From contig JANYFS010000616.1 of the NCBI GenBank assembly GCA_025359705.1, positions 1-9,692 of the forward strand: a stretch of DNA of 9,692 nt, given 5' to 3'. This document shows, one piece after another, positions 1 to 5,778 of this stretch. The notes below the pieces were generated by a model. The model did not search any database, was not told the DNA's origin, and saw nothing but the letters and a program-made list of their open reading frames with translations. Position 1 is the stretch's first letter; each line of letters starts with the position of its first letter. Source of the DNA: Deinococcales bacterium. GTDB lineage: Bacteria; Deinococcota; Deinococci; Deinococcales; Deinococcaceae. Both the position numbers and the translations under genes were made by a program.

Positions 1-2
1 CC

Positions 3-113
3 TACACAGGCGACAACACCCGTTGGTTCTTGCGCTACGACCCCGCTAACCGCTCGGCAGTGGGCAACACCATTTGGAATAGCAATGCCTATTCGCTCAG
101 TTGCCGCAAATAA
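3..113 (+). CDS. C-terminal end of an unidentified protein (5' truncated)
   Basis: The frame beginning at base 3 is open from the window edge to TAA at 111-113 and gives 36 residues ending in Ser-Leu-Ser-Cys-Arg-Lys. Third codon positions are mostly C or G, as in the neighbouring genes. One alternative frame stops at 46-48; the other runs to 121-123 but gives a less protein-like composition. The tail is rich in aromatic residues and Asn (a Trp-Phe-Leu-Arg-Tyr run, then Thr-Ile-Trp-Asn) and has a single Cys four residues from the end. The stalk-domain protein ending at 2788 has a similar near-terminal Cys. An exported beta-rich protein is possible, but I do not recognise the family. The S74 gene follows 150 bp downstream on the same strand. 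Confidence 0.55.
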   Translation, partial: YTGDNTRWFLRYDPANRSAVGNTIWNSNAYSLSCRK

Positions 114-126
114 CGCCCCATAACCT

Positions 127-168
127 CACCAAATCAAATCCACCAAATCAAACCCACCAAATCAAATA
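127..168. repeat. Three tandem copies of a 14-bp unit
   Basis: Copies at 127-140, 141-154 and 155-168 share the core caccaaatcaaa and differ only in the last two bases (tc, cc, ta). They lie just after the stop codon of the upstream gene. Immediately before the next gene, 201-240 shows a weaker 10-bp periodicity in which each unit ends in ag. No function can be read from the sequence. Confidence 0.85.
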
Positions 169-263
169 CTTTCTTCCTCGAGCCAGCCAGAAAAAAACAA
201 TCCCCTCGAGCGATCCAGAGCGACTCAGAGCTACCCATAGCGCACCACCCAAGGAGTAAGACC

Positions 264-1142
264 ATGAAAAAGCAAACCAGCAACCCTCAAAAACCCTTTT
301 CCCTCTCATCCGCCCGCGCATTTGCCAAAGGAGTCGCCCTGACTGTGGCCTTGGGCAGTGTGGTGGGCTTTGCCGTCAACTTGCCCTACACCTTCAAAAA
401 CGGGCAGCTCATCACCGCCGCTCAGCTTAACGCCAACTTCTCGAGTCTGAAAAACGCGGTGGATGCGCTCGAGACGGGAGTGGGCGGCGGCACAGGTTTA
501 GGCGGCGCAAGTGTAGATGTACCCCTGATCCTAATCGGTTCGGGCATTCGCATTCCCAATGCCACGCTTCAGGCCAGCAACGATGCGGGCGGCATTGCCG
601 CAGTAATCAGCAGTGGCAAGGCGGGCAATTCGGATGCGGCTTTGGTGCTGGGCCAAGTGGGAAACGGCCCACTGATCAAAGGTTTTGGAGCCAACGGCGG
701 CGAGGATGAATTTCGGGTGGATACCAACGGCACAGTTCACCTGTTTGATGCTAGCTTGCGCGACAACATCCGTTTGGACAACAGCAACGGCGTGATTTAT
801 GCCAAAGGCTTCAACAATGTCTCTGACCGCAATGCCAAAACCAATTTCAAAAGCATCAACCCACAAAATGTCCTCGAGCGTGTTTCCAAGCTGCCGCTCA
901 GCCGCTGGAACTACAAAACCGATCCCTCCAGTGTGCAGCACATCGGCCCGATGGCTCAGGATTTTGCCGCCGCCTTTGGTTTAAATGGTCTCGACAACAC
1001 CCACATCAATACTCTGGATGCCCAAGGAATTGCGCTTGTCGCCATTCAGGGGCTAAATGCCAAGCTCGAGGCGGAAAATACTGCACTCAAAACCCGTTTG
1101 GATGCGCTCGAGGCCAGATTGAATACGCTCGAGGCCCGCTAA
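264..1142 (+). CDS. Membrane-anchored fibre-like protein with S74 intramolecular chaperone (ICD) domain
   Basis: The 292-residue product has four parts: a basic N-terminus with a hydrophobic segment at about 19-40; a region at 41-70 with the Tyr-Thr-Phe-Lys-Asn-Gly...Ala-Ala-Gln-Leu-Asn-Ala-Asn-Phe pattern common at the start of trimeric bacterial surface proteins; a Gly/Asn/Ala-rich beta-type middle (72-182); and an S74 chaperone domain from about 185. The S74 signature is Ser-Asp-Arg-Asn-Ala-Lys with S187 and K192, the five-residue spacing of the autocleavage dyad known in phage endosialidases and in MyRF. Further S74 hallmarks are V203-L210, the His-Ile-Gly-x-Met-Ala-Gln stretch at 226-232, and a final heptad-rich coiled coil at 262-292. 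In this family the domain drives trimer folding and then cleaves itself before the Ser; that it does so here is inferred. The start is supported by AAGGAG at 251-256, seven bases before ATG. No phage genes are nearby, so a host surface protein is the simplest reading. Confidence 0.85.
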   Translation: MKKQTSNPQKPFSLSSARAFAKGVALTVALGSVVGFAVNLPYTFKNGQLITAAQLNANFSSLKNAVDALETGVGGGTGLGGASVDVPLILIGSGIRIPNATLQASNDAGGIAAVISSGKAGNSDAALVLGQVGNGPLIKGFGANGGEDEFRVDTNGTVHLFDASLRDNIRLDNSNGVIYAKGFNNVSDRNAKTNFKSINPQNVLERVSKLPLSRWNYKTDPSSVQHIGPMAQDFAAAFGLNGLDNTHINTLDAQGIALVAIQGLNAKLEAENTALKTRLDALEARLNTLEAR

Positions 1143-1167
1143 AAACCAAACCTCCATCCTGCAAACT

Positions 1168-1196
1168 GTGGCTCACGTTTTAAACGCTCGAGCCAC
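1168..1196. terminator. Hairpin downstream of the S74 gene, possible transcription terminator
   Basis: A 7-bp GC-rich stem (1168-1174 GTGGCTC with 1190-1196 GAGCCAC) encloses a second short stem (CGTTT at 1176-1180 with AAACG at 1182-1186). It begins 25 bp after the stop codon. The T tract after it is weak (TTAAAA), so a classical rho-independent terminator is only moderately supported. The right arm contains one of the CTCGAG palindromes. Just after it, two 10-bp units (1198-1207 and 1208-1217) share taaaa at the start and c-rich ends. Confidence 0.45.
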
Positions 1197-1249
1197 TTAA
1201 AATCCCCTAAAACATCCTCTCCATCCCCCCATTCCCTCGAGGTCAGCCT

Positions 1250-1948
1250 ATGTTGAACATGCGAAATCCCCTGTACTTTTTAAATTTGTACTTTTTGACT
1301 TTTTTCAGCGCTGTACTTTTGGTTTCCTGCTCGAGCGGAACCCCTACAAATCCAACCAATCCTAATACCTCGACGCTCACCGCCACGGTTTACCAAGATG
1401 TCGATTTTATGGGCCAGTCCGAAACCCTAAAGGTGGGCAAGTATTTTGCCTCCAAAAACGACTTGAACAACGTGGGAAACAAGGCCATCTCCAGTTTGCG
1501 AATTCCTGTGGGTTTGTTTGTGCGGCTATGCGAAGGTGACGGCTCGAGCGCCCAATTGCGCCCCTGTTTGGGTTTGGGCGGCGATACCCCCAGCCTGATT
1601 CAGTTTTGGAATGACCGCGCCTCGAGCCTAGAAATTGGTACGGATGCAGCCCTAGCAACTCAATTTATCCCCTCGGGGAATTGGGTATTGCGGGTGACAA
1701 ACGAAGAAGCCTATACCTTCGAGCTAACCTCCAGTGCTGGGCTACTCAAAATTGGGGTGCGCCAAAGTATCTACGGCCCCGACCTGAGCCAAGAGGTTTT
1801 TAGTGGCATAGGTCAAGTAAAGGGGGATCTGATGTTGGTCTCCAAACCAGGTGGACTGCAAGACCGTTGGGCCTTTTTGTCCGATACCAAGGCTCGAGTG
1901 GAATACGCCACCGCAAGCGGTATTTTAACCCTCGAGGCGAACCGTTAA
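1250..1948 (+). CDS. Lipoprotein with a beta/gamma-crystallin-like domain
   Basis: The 232-residue product starts with a signal peptide whose lipobox Leu-Val-Ser-Cys places the lipidated Cys at 27, followed by a short Thr/Pro/Asn-rich linker (31-42). Residues about 44-93 match one beta/gamma-crystallin Greek-key motif: Ala-Thr-Val-Tyr-Gln-Asp-x-Asp-Phe-x-Gly, then Gly-Lys-Tyr, then Asn-Lys-Ala-Ile-Ser-Ser-Leu-Arg-Ile-Pro-x-Gly (77-88). The Asn77...Ser81-Ser82 stretch resembles the calcium-binding N/D-N/D-x-x-S/T-S motif but has Lys at the second position, so calcium binding is uncertain. C94 and C106 may form a disulphide. The remainder (110-232) looks beta-rich and could hold a further degenerate motif. 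The start is supported by GAGG at 1239-1242, seven bases upstream, which is itself part of a CTCGAG element. A role in envelope stability or binding is inferred; the substrate is unknown. Confidence 0.75.
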   Translation: MLNMRNPLYFLNLYFLTFFSAVLLVSCSSGTPTNPTNPNTSTLTATVYQDVDFMGQSETLKVGKYFASKNDLNNVGNKAISSLRIPVGLFVRLCEGDGSSAQLRPCLGLGGDTPSLIQFWNDRASSLEIGTDAALATQFIPSGNWVLRVTNEEAYTFELTSSAGLLKIGVRQSIYGPDLSQEVFSGIGQVKGDLMLVSKPGGLQDRWAFLSDTKARVEYATASGILTLEANR

Positions 1949-1961
1949 ATCAGCCAAAACC

Positions 1962-2010
1962 AGTCATCCGCAAAGTCAACCACAAAGTCATCCGCCATAA
2001 AGTCATCAGG
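1962..2010. repeat. Four imperfect tandem copies of a ~12-bp unit upstream of the stalk-domain gene
   Basis: Units begin at 1962, 1974, 1986 and 2001. The first and third share agtcatccgc exactly, the second is agtcaaccac and the fourth agtcatcagg. Spacing is 12, 12 and 15 bp. The array fills the gap between two genes and ends 31 bp before the next ATG. It does not resemble a known operator that I can name. Confidence 0.75.
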
Positions 2011-2041
2011 CCAACATTCCGAAAATCCCAGAGGTTTAAGC

Positions 2042-2788
2042 ATGAAACACATCCCCAAACGTACCCTGCTGATTCTCCTGCCCTTACTGGGCATCGCCCT
2101 TGCTGCTTCGAGCGCCTACAAAATCACCCTGAATGGGCAAGCCTCGAGCCTGACCACCGCCACCGTAGGCGGCAAAACCTATATTCCCCTCGAGGTTTTG
2201 GAAAAGTTGGGTGTTCCCTACACGGTCAAGGGAAATAGTCTCTCGATTGGCACGGTGGATACGGGCAACACAGGCAGTAACACGAGCAGCAGCATAGTAG
2301 GTGGAGCCAACCAACGCCCTTCGCTCGAGGGTTGCCTAAACGAATATCTGTTCAATGGGGTTTGGCGGATCAAGGCCACCAAGCTGGACAAGATTTTCAA
2401 GGATGGCGACCCGCATTTCCCAGGCTGGGGTGTGACCCTCGAGTTTCGCAACGGCAGCAAAACCACCCTAATGGGGGTAGATGCAGGGATTGATGGTACA
2501 GGTCAAGGCATTCAAGTGGCCTTTAATGATGCCAATACCCTGAGCGTCGATGCGATGGAGGTACAAAAAATGACTTTTGCTTCTTTGCCCCAAGGCGGGG
2601 TAATCACTCAGCAGCTCAAGTTTTTCTATCCCTATCCCATGCCCAACAACACCGACCCCTATCAAGCCCCCAAAAAATTTCTGCTCGAGGTGAATCCCAA
2701 AGGTATGGGCGACAGCACCAAAGCCAAAGGGGTAACCTTTAACACTCCCACGCCCAGTTTTAGGATTAATCTGACGTGCAGCAAATAG
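2042..2788 (+). CDS. Secreted protein with copper-amine-oxidase-N-like stalk domain and an unidentified C-terminal domain
   Basis: The 248-residue product has a signal peptide (basic start, hydrophobic 9-22, Ala-rich cleavage region near 21-25). Residues 26-70 match the stalk-domain pattern found in many bacterial surface proteins: Tyr-Lys-Ile-Thr-Leu-Asn-Gly, then Val-Gly-Gly-Lys-Thr-Tyr-Ile-Pro-Leu-Glu-Val-Leu-Glu-Lys-Leu-Gly, then a Val/Ile beta hairpin. A Gly/Ser/Thr/Asn linker (73-92) leads to a C-terminal domain that opens with Leu-Glu-Gly-Cys-Leu-Asn-Glu-Tyr-Leu-Phe-Asn-Gly-Val-Trp-Arg. I do not recognise a named family for it. C98 and C246 bracket this domain and are its only cysteines, suggesting one disulphide clasping its two ends. 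GAGG at 2031-2034, seven bases before ATG, supports the start. No copper-oxidase catalytic domain is present, so the gene should not be called an oxidase. Confidence 0.75.
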   Translation: MKHIPKRTLLILLPLLGIALAASSAYKITLNGQASSLTTATVGGKTYIPLEVLEKLGVPYTVKGNSLSIGTVDTGNTGSNTSSSIVGGANQRPSLEGCLNEYLFNGVWRIKATKLDKIFKDGDPHFPGWGVTLEFRNGSKTTLMGVDAGIDGTGQGIQVAFNDANTLSVDAMEVQKMTFASLPQGGVITQQLKFFYPYPMPNNTDPYQAPKKFLLEVNPKGMGDSTKAKGVTFNTPTPSFRINLTCSK

Positions 2789-2799
2789 GCCAGCAGGTA

Positions 2800-2840
2800 T
2801 GTAAGCACACATCTAAGAACCCATGTAAGATTTTTGTAAG
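2800..2840. repeat. Period-12 TGTAAG array upstream of the glycerophosphodiesterase gene
   Basis: TGTAAG occurs at 2800-2805, 2824-2829 and 2835-2840, with the variant TCTAAG at 2812-2817, giving spacings of 12, 12 and 11 bp. The six bases between copies are not conserved. About one helical turn per unit would put every copy on the same DNA face, which could suit a protein binding site. This is a pattern observation, not a recognised operator. Confidence 0.5.
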
Positions 2841-2859
2841 AAATTGGTCACAGGTGCGG

Positions 2860-2865
2860 TATTAT
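2860..2865 (+). promoter_or_regulatory. Candidate -10 element for the glycerophosphodiesterase gene
   Basis: TATTAT fits a sigma70-type -10 and the TANNNT form. A start site six to seven bases downstream would fall only about four bases before ATG 2876, giving a nearly leaderless message. No convincing -35 lies 16-18 bp upstream. Confidence 0.35.
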
Positions 2866-2875
2866 TTTGAGGATT

Positions 2876-3568
2876 ATGATTCGCCTTGGACATCGCGGTA
2901 GCCCTCGAGCTTTTCCTGAAAATACACTTGCCAGCTTTCGGGATGCGCTCGAGCGGGGTTTGGACGGTTTTGAAACCGATTTGCAGCCCACCCAAGATGA
3001 ACGCCTGGTGATTCATCATGACGAACACTTACCCGATGGCAAGCGCATTTCGGCCCTAAGTCTCAAAGAAATCCAAAGCCAATACCCAGAGCTGATCTCG
3101 CTCGAGGAGCTGCTGGAATGGGCTTTGTCCCAGCGCGAAATCACCATCAACCTCGAGCTAAAAAATTCCCACAATGCCAACGATGGGCGGGAAAAACTGT
3201 TGCACACGGTTCTCGAGCGGGTCTTGCCCGAATCGCATGGGGTACGGCAAAATCTGATCATCAGTTGTTTTAATCCGCTATCGATCTGGCGCTTGTCTCG
3301 GTTGTCCTCGAGCTACCGTTTGGGCTTTTTGTATGGTGGTGGCGGCCCCACTTCATTGCACGCCTTGGCTTGGATGCTACCGGTCTATAGCCTGCACCCC
3401 CATTACAGTTTGCTCAGCTTCGATGTTATCGAGCGGGCCAGACGCAAAAACCTCGAGGTGATCCCTTGGACAGTCAATGAGCGCATTTTGGTAGAGCGCT
3501 ATGAGCGTTGGGGGATTTATGGGGTAATTGGCGACTTGCCTGATGTGCTAACGGGCCAAGAAACCTAA
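2876..3568 (+). CDS. Glycerophosphodiester phosphodiesterase (GlpQ/UgpQ type)
   Basis: The enzyme hydrolyses glycerophosphodiesters from deacylated phospholipids to glycerol 3-phosphate and an alcohol. From ATG 2876 the product is 230 residues, the usual size of cytoplasmic single-domain GDPD proteins, and it lacks a signal peptide. The TIM-barrel signature is complete: Gly-His-Arg-Gly with H6 and R7, Glu-Asn-Thr at 15-17, Glu-Thr-Asp with E33 and D35, His-His-Asp at 47-49, Glu-Leu-Lys with E94 and K96, and a late Pro-Trp-Thr-Val-Asn stretch. An in-frame TTG at 2867 would add three residues. I prefer the ATG because family members typically begin two to four residues before Gly-His-Arg-Gly. 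GAGG at 2869-2872 is too close to that ATG (three bases) for a normal Shine-Dalgarno, which fits a leaderless start. I leave out a symbol because glpQ and ugpQ cannot be told apart here. Confidence 0.9.
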   Translation: MIRLGHRGSPRAFPENTLASFRDALERGLDGFETDLQPTQDERLVIHHDEHLPDGKRISALSLKEIQSQYPELISLEELLEWALSQREITINLELKNSHNANDGREKLLHTVLERVLPESHGVRQNLIISCFNPLSIWRLSRLSSSYRLGFLYGGGGPTSLHALAWMLPVYSLHPHYSLLSFDVIERARRKNLEVIPWTVNERILVERYERWGIYGVIGDLPDVLTGQET

Positions 3569-3572
3569 AAGC

Positions 3573-3606
3573 AACACCAGATCTACAAAGTAACACCAGA
3601 TCTACA
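3573..3606. repeat. 15-bp direct repeat, two copies, 19-bp period
   Basis: The 15-mer aacaccagatctaca occurs at 3573-3587 and again, identical, at 3592-3606, separated by four bases. Each copy contains the palindrome AGATCT. The repeat sits a few bases after the phosphodiesterase stop and 33 bp before the promoter-like element of the next gene. Confidence 0.85.
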
Positions 3607-3638
3607 CCATTCTTAATCCAGATCCCCAAACAATCGGG

Positions 3639-3644
3639 TACATT
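3639..3644 (+). promoter_or_regulatory. TANNNT -10 element for a leaderless start of the LysM-peptidase gene
   Basis: TACATT ends six bases before ATG 3651, so transcription starting at the usual distance would begin at or next to the A of the start codon. No Shine-Dalgarno is present upstream. The same TANNNT-six-bases-ATG layout recurs on the minus strand before 6611. No clear -35 is seen. Confidence 0.5.
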
Positions 3645-3650
3645 TGGGTC

Positions 3651-4700
3651 ATGAAAAAACGGATCAATAGCTGGACTGTACTGCTCATGACCTTGCTTTT
3701 AACGGGAATGGCTTGGAGCGCCGAGCTTCCTGCCAGTTACACCGTGCAAAAGGGTGACACCCTCAATCAAATTTCCCGCAAGTTTGGTATTGCCCTTGCC
3801 GAACTGAAAAAACTCAATAACCTGAGCAGCGATGTGGTCAAAATTGGGCAGGTCTTACTGCTTAGCCGCCAAACCAACCAAACTTTGGCCCTCGAGGGGG
3901 TCAAAATCTTTTATCCCAATACCATCAAAATGGGCGATGCTTTTAGCCTGCGGATTTGGGGCAAAGGGGCCGATACGGTGCAAATCCGTTTCCCCAGTGA
4001 AACTGCCGAGGATGTGCGCCAACCCGCCGAAAAATTGGATAGCCTCGAGGTGGGAGACGGCAGTTTTGTGGTGCTGGGCCGCGTGGTTTTGGGCGCAGTC
4101 TCGAGCGAGGTGCGTTTTACCGCCACCCTAAACGGCAACACCCTCGAGGGACGTATTCCCATGACTCGTACTGCGCGTAGCCAAGTTGAACTACTTAACG
4201 TTCCCAGCAGCGTGATCGATGGCGTAACACCCGCCACCCAAACACGGGAAAATGGTGCGCTCGAGGCGGCCTACGCATTGCGAACCCCCAAGGCTTGGAA
4301 CACCCCCTTTATGGCCCCAATCAAAAGCTTTGTGACCAATCCTTTTGGCGGAGCCAGACGCTATCAAATGGGCGGCAAAGTGAATTACCACTTTGGCACC
4401 GACCTAAAAGCAGCTCTCGGCGAAGCCATTTATGCTACCAACGCAGGCAAGGTAGTGATTGCGGATTTCTATCAAACCAGAGGCGGTTTGGTAGGTATTG
4501 ATCATGGTGGAGGTGTCGTGAGTTTATATTTTCATCAATCTAAAATTGTAGTTAAAGTGGGCGACACAGTAGAGAAAGGCCAGAAAATTGGCGAGGTGGG
4601 TTCTACGGGTTATTCTACCGCACCACATTTACATTGGGAAATGCGGATTCGAGGCGAAGGGGTTGATCCTTGGCAGTGGGCGGGCAAGCAGATTCCTTAA
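3651..4700 (+). CDS. Secreted LysM-M23 family metallopeptidase (peptidoglycan hydrolase)
   Basis: The 349-residue product begins with a signal peptide (basic 2-4, hydrophobic 10-21, likely cleavage after Ala24). A LysM peptidoglycan-binding domain follows at about 29-73 (Tyr-Thr-Val-Gln-Lys-Gly-Asp-Thr-Leu and Leu-Asn-Asn-Leu). Next come a beta-type middle domain (about 80-170), a linker, and an M23 LytM/lysostaphin-type peptidase domain at about 224-345. The zinc ligands are all present: H247 and D251 in His-Phe-Gly-Thr-Asp, H328 in His-Leu-His, and the catalytic histidines H295 (Tyr-Phe-His) and H326. The enzyme should therefore be active, cleaving peptide cross-links of the wall. It is paralogous to the next gene, sharing the middle and peptidase domains. 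The last ~70 codons use more TTA, TAT, TCT and GTA than the rest and hold no CTCGAG (none between 4266 and 4742). No RBS is visible; a leaderless start is likely. Confidence 0.9.
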   Translation: MKKRINSWTVLLMTLLLTGMAWSAELPASYTVQKGDTLNQISRKFGIALAELKKLNNLSSDVVKIGQVLLLSRQTNQTLALEGVKIFYPNTIKMGDAFSLRIWGKGADTVQIRFPSETAEDVRQPAEKLDSLEVGDGSFVVLGRVVLGAVSSEVRFTATLNGNTLEGRIPMTRTARSQVELLNVPSSVIDGVTPATQTRENGALEAAYALRTPKAWNTPFMAPIKSFVTNPFGGARRYQMGGKVNYHFGTDLKAALGEAIYATNAGKVVIADFYQTRGGLVGIDHGGGVVSLYFHQSKIVVKVGDTVEKGQKIGEVGSTGYSTAPHLHWEMRIRGEGVDPWQWAGKQIP

Positions 4701-4778
4701 ATTATTGTTTCATTTTTCGTTATTCGTTTAGAGCTGGATTAACTCGAGTAAATTTTATATGTCAAGAAATTTAAAGTA

Positions 4779-4830
4779 GGGCGGGTTTTAAGCCCAGCTA
4801 CCTCCGTAAAAGCTAAAAGAAAACCCGCCT
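4779..4830. repeat. Long inverted repeat between the two M23 genes
   Basis: GGCGGGTTTT at 4780-4789 is perfectly complementary to AAAACCCGCC at 4820-4829, with a G-T pair possible at the outer end and a 30-base loop. A competing shorter hairpin is possible: GGGC 4779-4782 with GCCC 4792-4795. No T tract follows on either strand, so this is not a standard terminator. The loop carries CTCC (4802-4805), which could pair weakly with the GGAG of the downstream ribosome binding site at 4877-4880. The surrounding gap (4701-4887) is AT-rich and otherwise featureless apart from one CTCGAG at 4743. Confidence 0.7.
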
Positions 4831-4874
4831 GAGACGTAATCCAAGCAATATCTCAATATTCTCTCAAATACCTT

Positions 4875-4880
4875 AAGGAG
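4875..4880 (+). promoter_or_regulatory. Strong Shine-Dalgarno that fixes a TTG start
   Basis: AAGGAG ends seven bases before TTG at 4888. There is no ATG in frame until codon 38, which would remove the signal peptide, so this site decides for the TTG start. Confidence 0.8.
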
Positions 4881-4887
4881 CAATTCT

Positions 4888-5778
4888 TTGTCAGATAAAT
4901 ACCCCTCGAGCCTAATCTATTTCCTATTTATTCTAATCTTGGGAAACAGTTTTGCACGCACCCTCGAGCCAAATCTTAAATCCAATCCCAAAACTTTGAT
5001 GTGGGGGACTTTGCAGATGAGCTATCCCGCTGCGCTCGAGCCTGGGGACGCTTTTACTTTGCATTTTGTGGGGCGGGGGGCCAGTAAAGTGCGGGTGAAG
5101 TTTTCGGATGAAACGGAGGTGTTTAAAACCCAAACGCTTTCGGATCATGAAACCTTTGTGCTGGGGCGGGTTCCGCTCGAGGCAACACTTGCAACTTCGC
5201 TCGAGCTGATCGGGCAATACAGCCGCCAGACCGTGCCTTTGCCGCTCGAGGTTCCCCAAAAAGAGGTGCAACCGCTGGGCTTTAGCAAAGAATATTTTTT
5301 AGATCTCAACAAAAACCGCGCCGCCGAAAACATCATTTTGGACAAGGTTTTTTCCGCACGTAGCCCAAGGGCTTGGACGGAGCCGTTTTTGCGCTCGAGC
5401 AAGGGGCGTAAGGCCAGTGGTTTTGGGATTCCCAGAATGTATACCCCAGGAACCCCGATCAGTTTTCATACGGGGATCGACTTTAGCACTCCTGCTGGAA
5501 CACCGATTTATGCCAGCAATGCGGGCAAAGTGGCCTTTGTTCGGGCATTTAAGGTTCGGGGGAATATGACTGCGATTGATCATGGGTTGGGGCTGTTTAG
5601 TTTGTATTTTCATCAGTCTAAAATTCTGGTCAAAGAGGGGGATACCGTGCAGCGTGGGCAAAAAATTGGCGAAGTGGGAACCACGGGGCTGTCCACCGCG
5701 CCACACCTGCACCTCGAGTTTCGATTGCGGGGGGTTCCTGTGCAGCCGCTCGAGTTTTTGGGGCGGGTTTTGCCCTGA
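4888..5778 (+). CDS. Secreted M23 family metallopeptidase without LysM (paralogue of upstream gene)
   Basis: The 296-residue product starts at TTG, has a hydrophobic signal segment at 9-22 with likely cleavage after Ala23, and goes straight into the beta-type middle domain (about 38-122). That domain matches the upstream paralogue (Gly-Asp-Ala-Phe-Thr-Leu; Phe-Val-Leu-Gly-Arg-Val). A linker leads to the M23 domain (about 175-293). Zinc and catalytic residues are all present: H194 and D198 in His-Thr-Gly-Ile-Asp, H242 in Tyr-Phe-His, and H273 and H275 in His-Leu-His. The block Ser-Leu-Tyr-Phe-His-Gln-Ser-Lys-Ile and the following Gly-Gln-Lys-Ile-Gly-Glu-Val-Gly are nearly identical in both paralogues. 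Without LysM it may rely on another partner or on the middle domain for wall localisation (inferred). Its TGA overlaps the ATG of aat by one base, implying translational coupling. Confidence 0.9.
   Translation: MSDKYPSSLIYFLFILILGNSFARTLEPNLKSNPKTLMWGTLQMSYPAALEPGDAFTLHFVGRGASKVRVKFSDETEVFKTQTLSDHETFVLGRVPLEATLATSLELIGQYSRQTVPLPLEVPQKEVQPLGFSKEYFLDLNKNRAAENIILDKVFSARSPRAWTEPFLRSSKGRKASGFGIPRMYTPGTPISFHTGIDFSTPAGTPIYASNAGKVAFVRAFKVRGNMTAIDHGLGLFSLYFHQSKILVKEGDTVQRGQKIGEVGTTGLSTAPHLHLEFRLRGVPVQPLEFLGRVLP

Noticed and set aside
127..168. CRISPR array
   Set aside because: The 14-bp units are directly adjacent without spacers and there are no cas genes.
531..941. 136-codon open frame on the minus strand
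   Set aside because: It is antisense to the S74 gene and has no family features.
264..1142. Prophage tail-fibre region
   Set aside because: The S74 domain is common in phage fibres, but there are no other phage genes, and a hydrophobic membrane segment is present.
2042..2788. Copper amine oxidase
   Set aside because: Only the small N-terminal-type stalk domain is present; the catalytic domain is absent.
2867..2869. TTG start for the phosphodiesterase
   Set aside because: It adds only three residues, has no ribosome binding site at a normal distance, and the ATG at 2876 fits the family N-terminus better.
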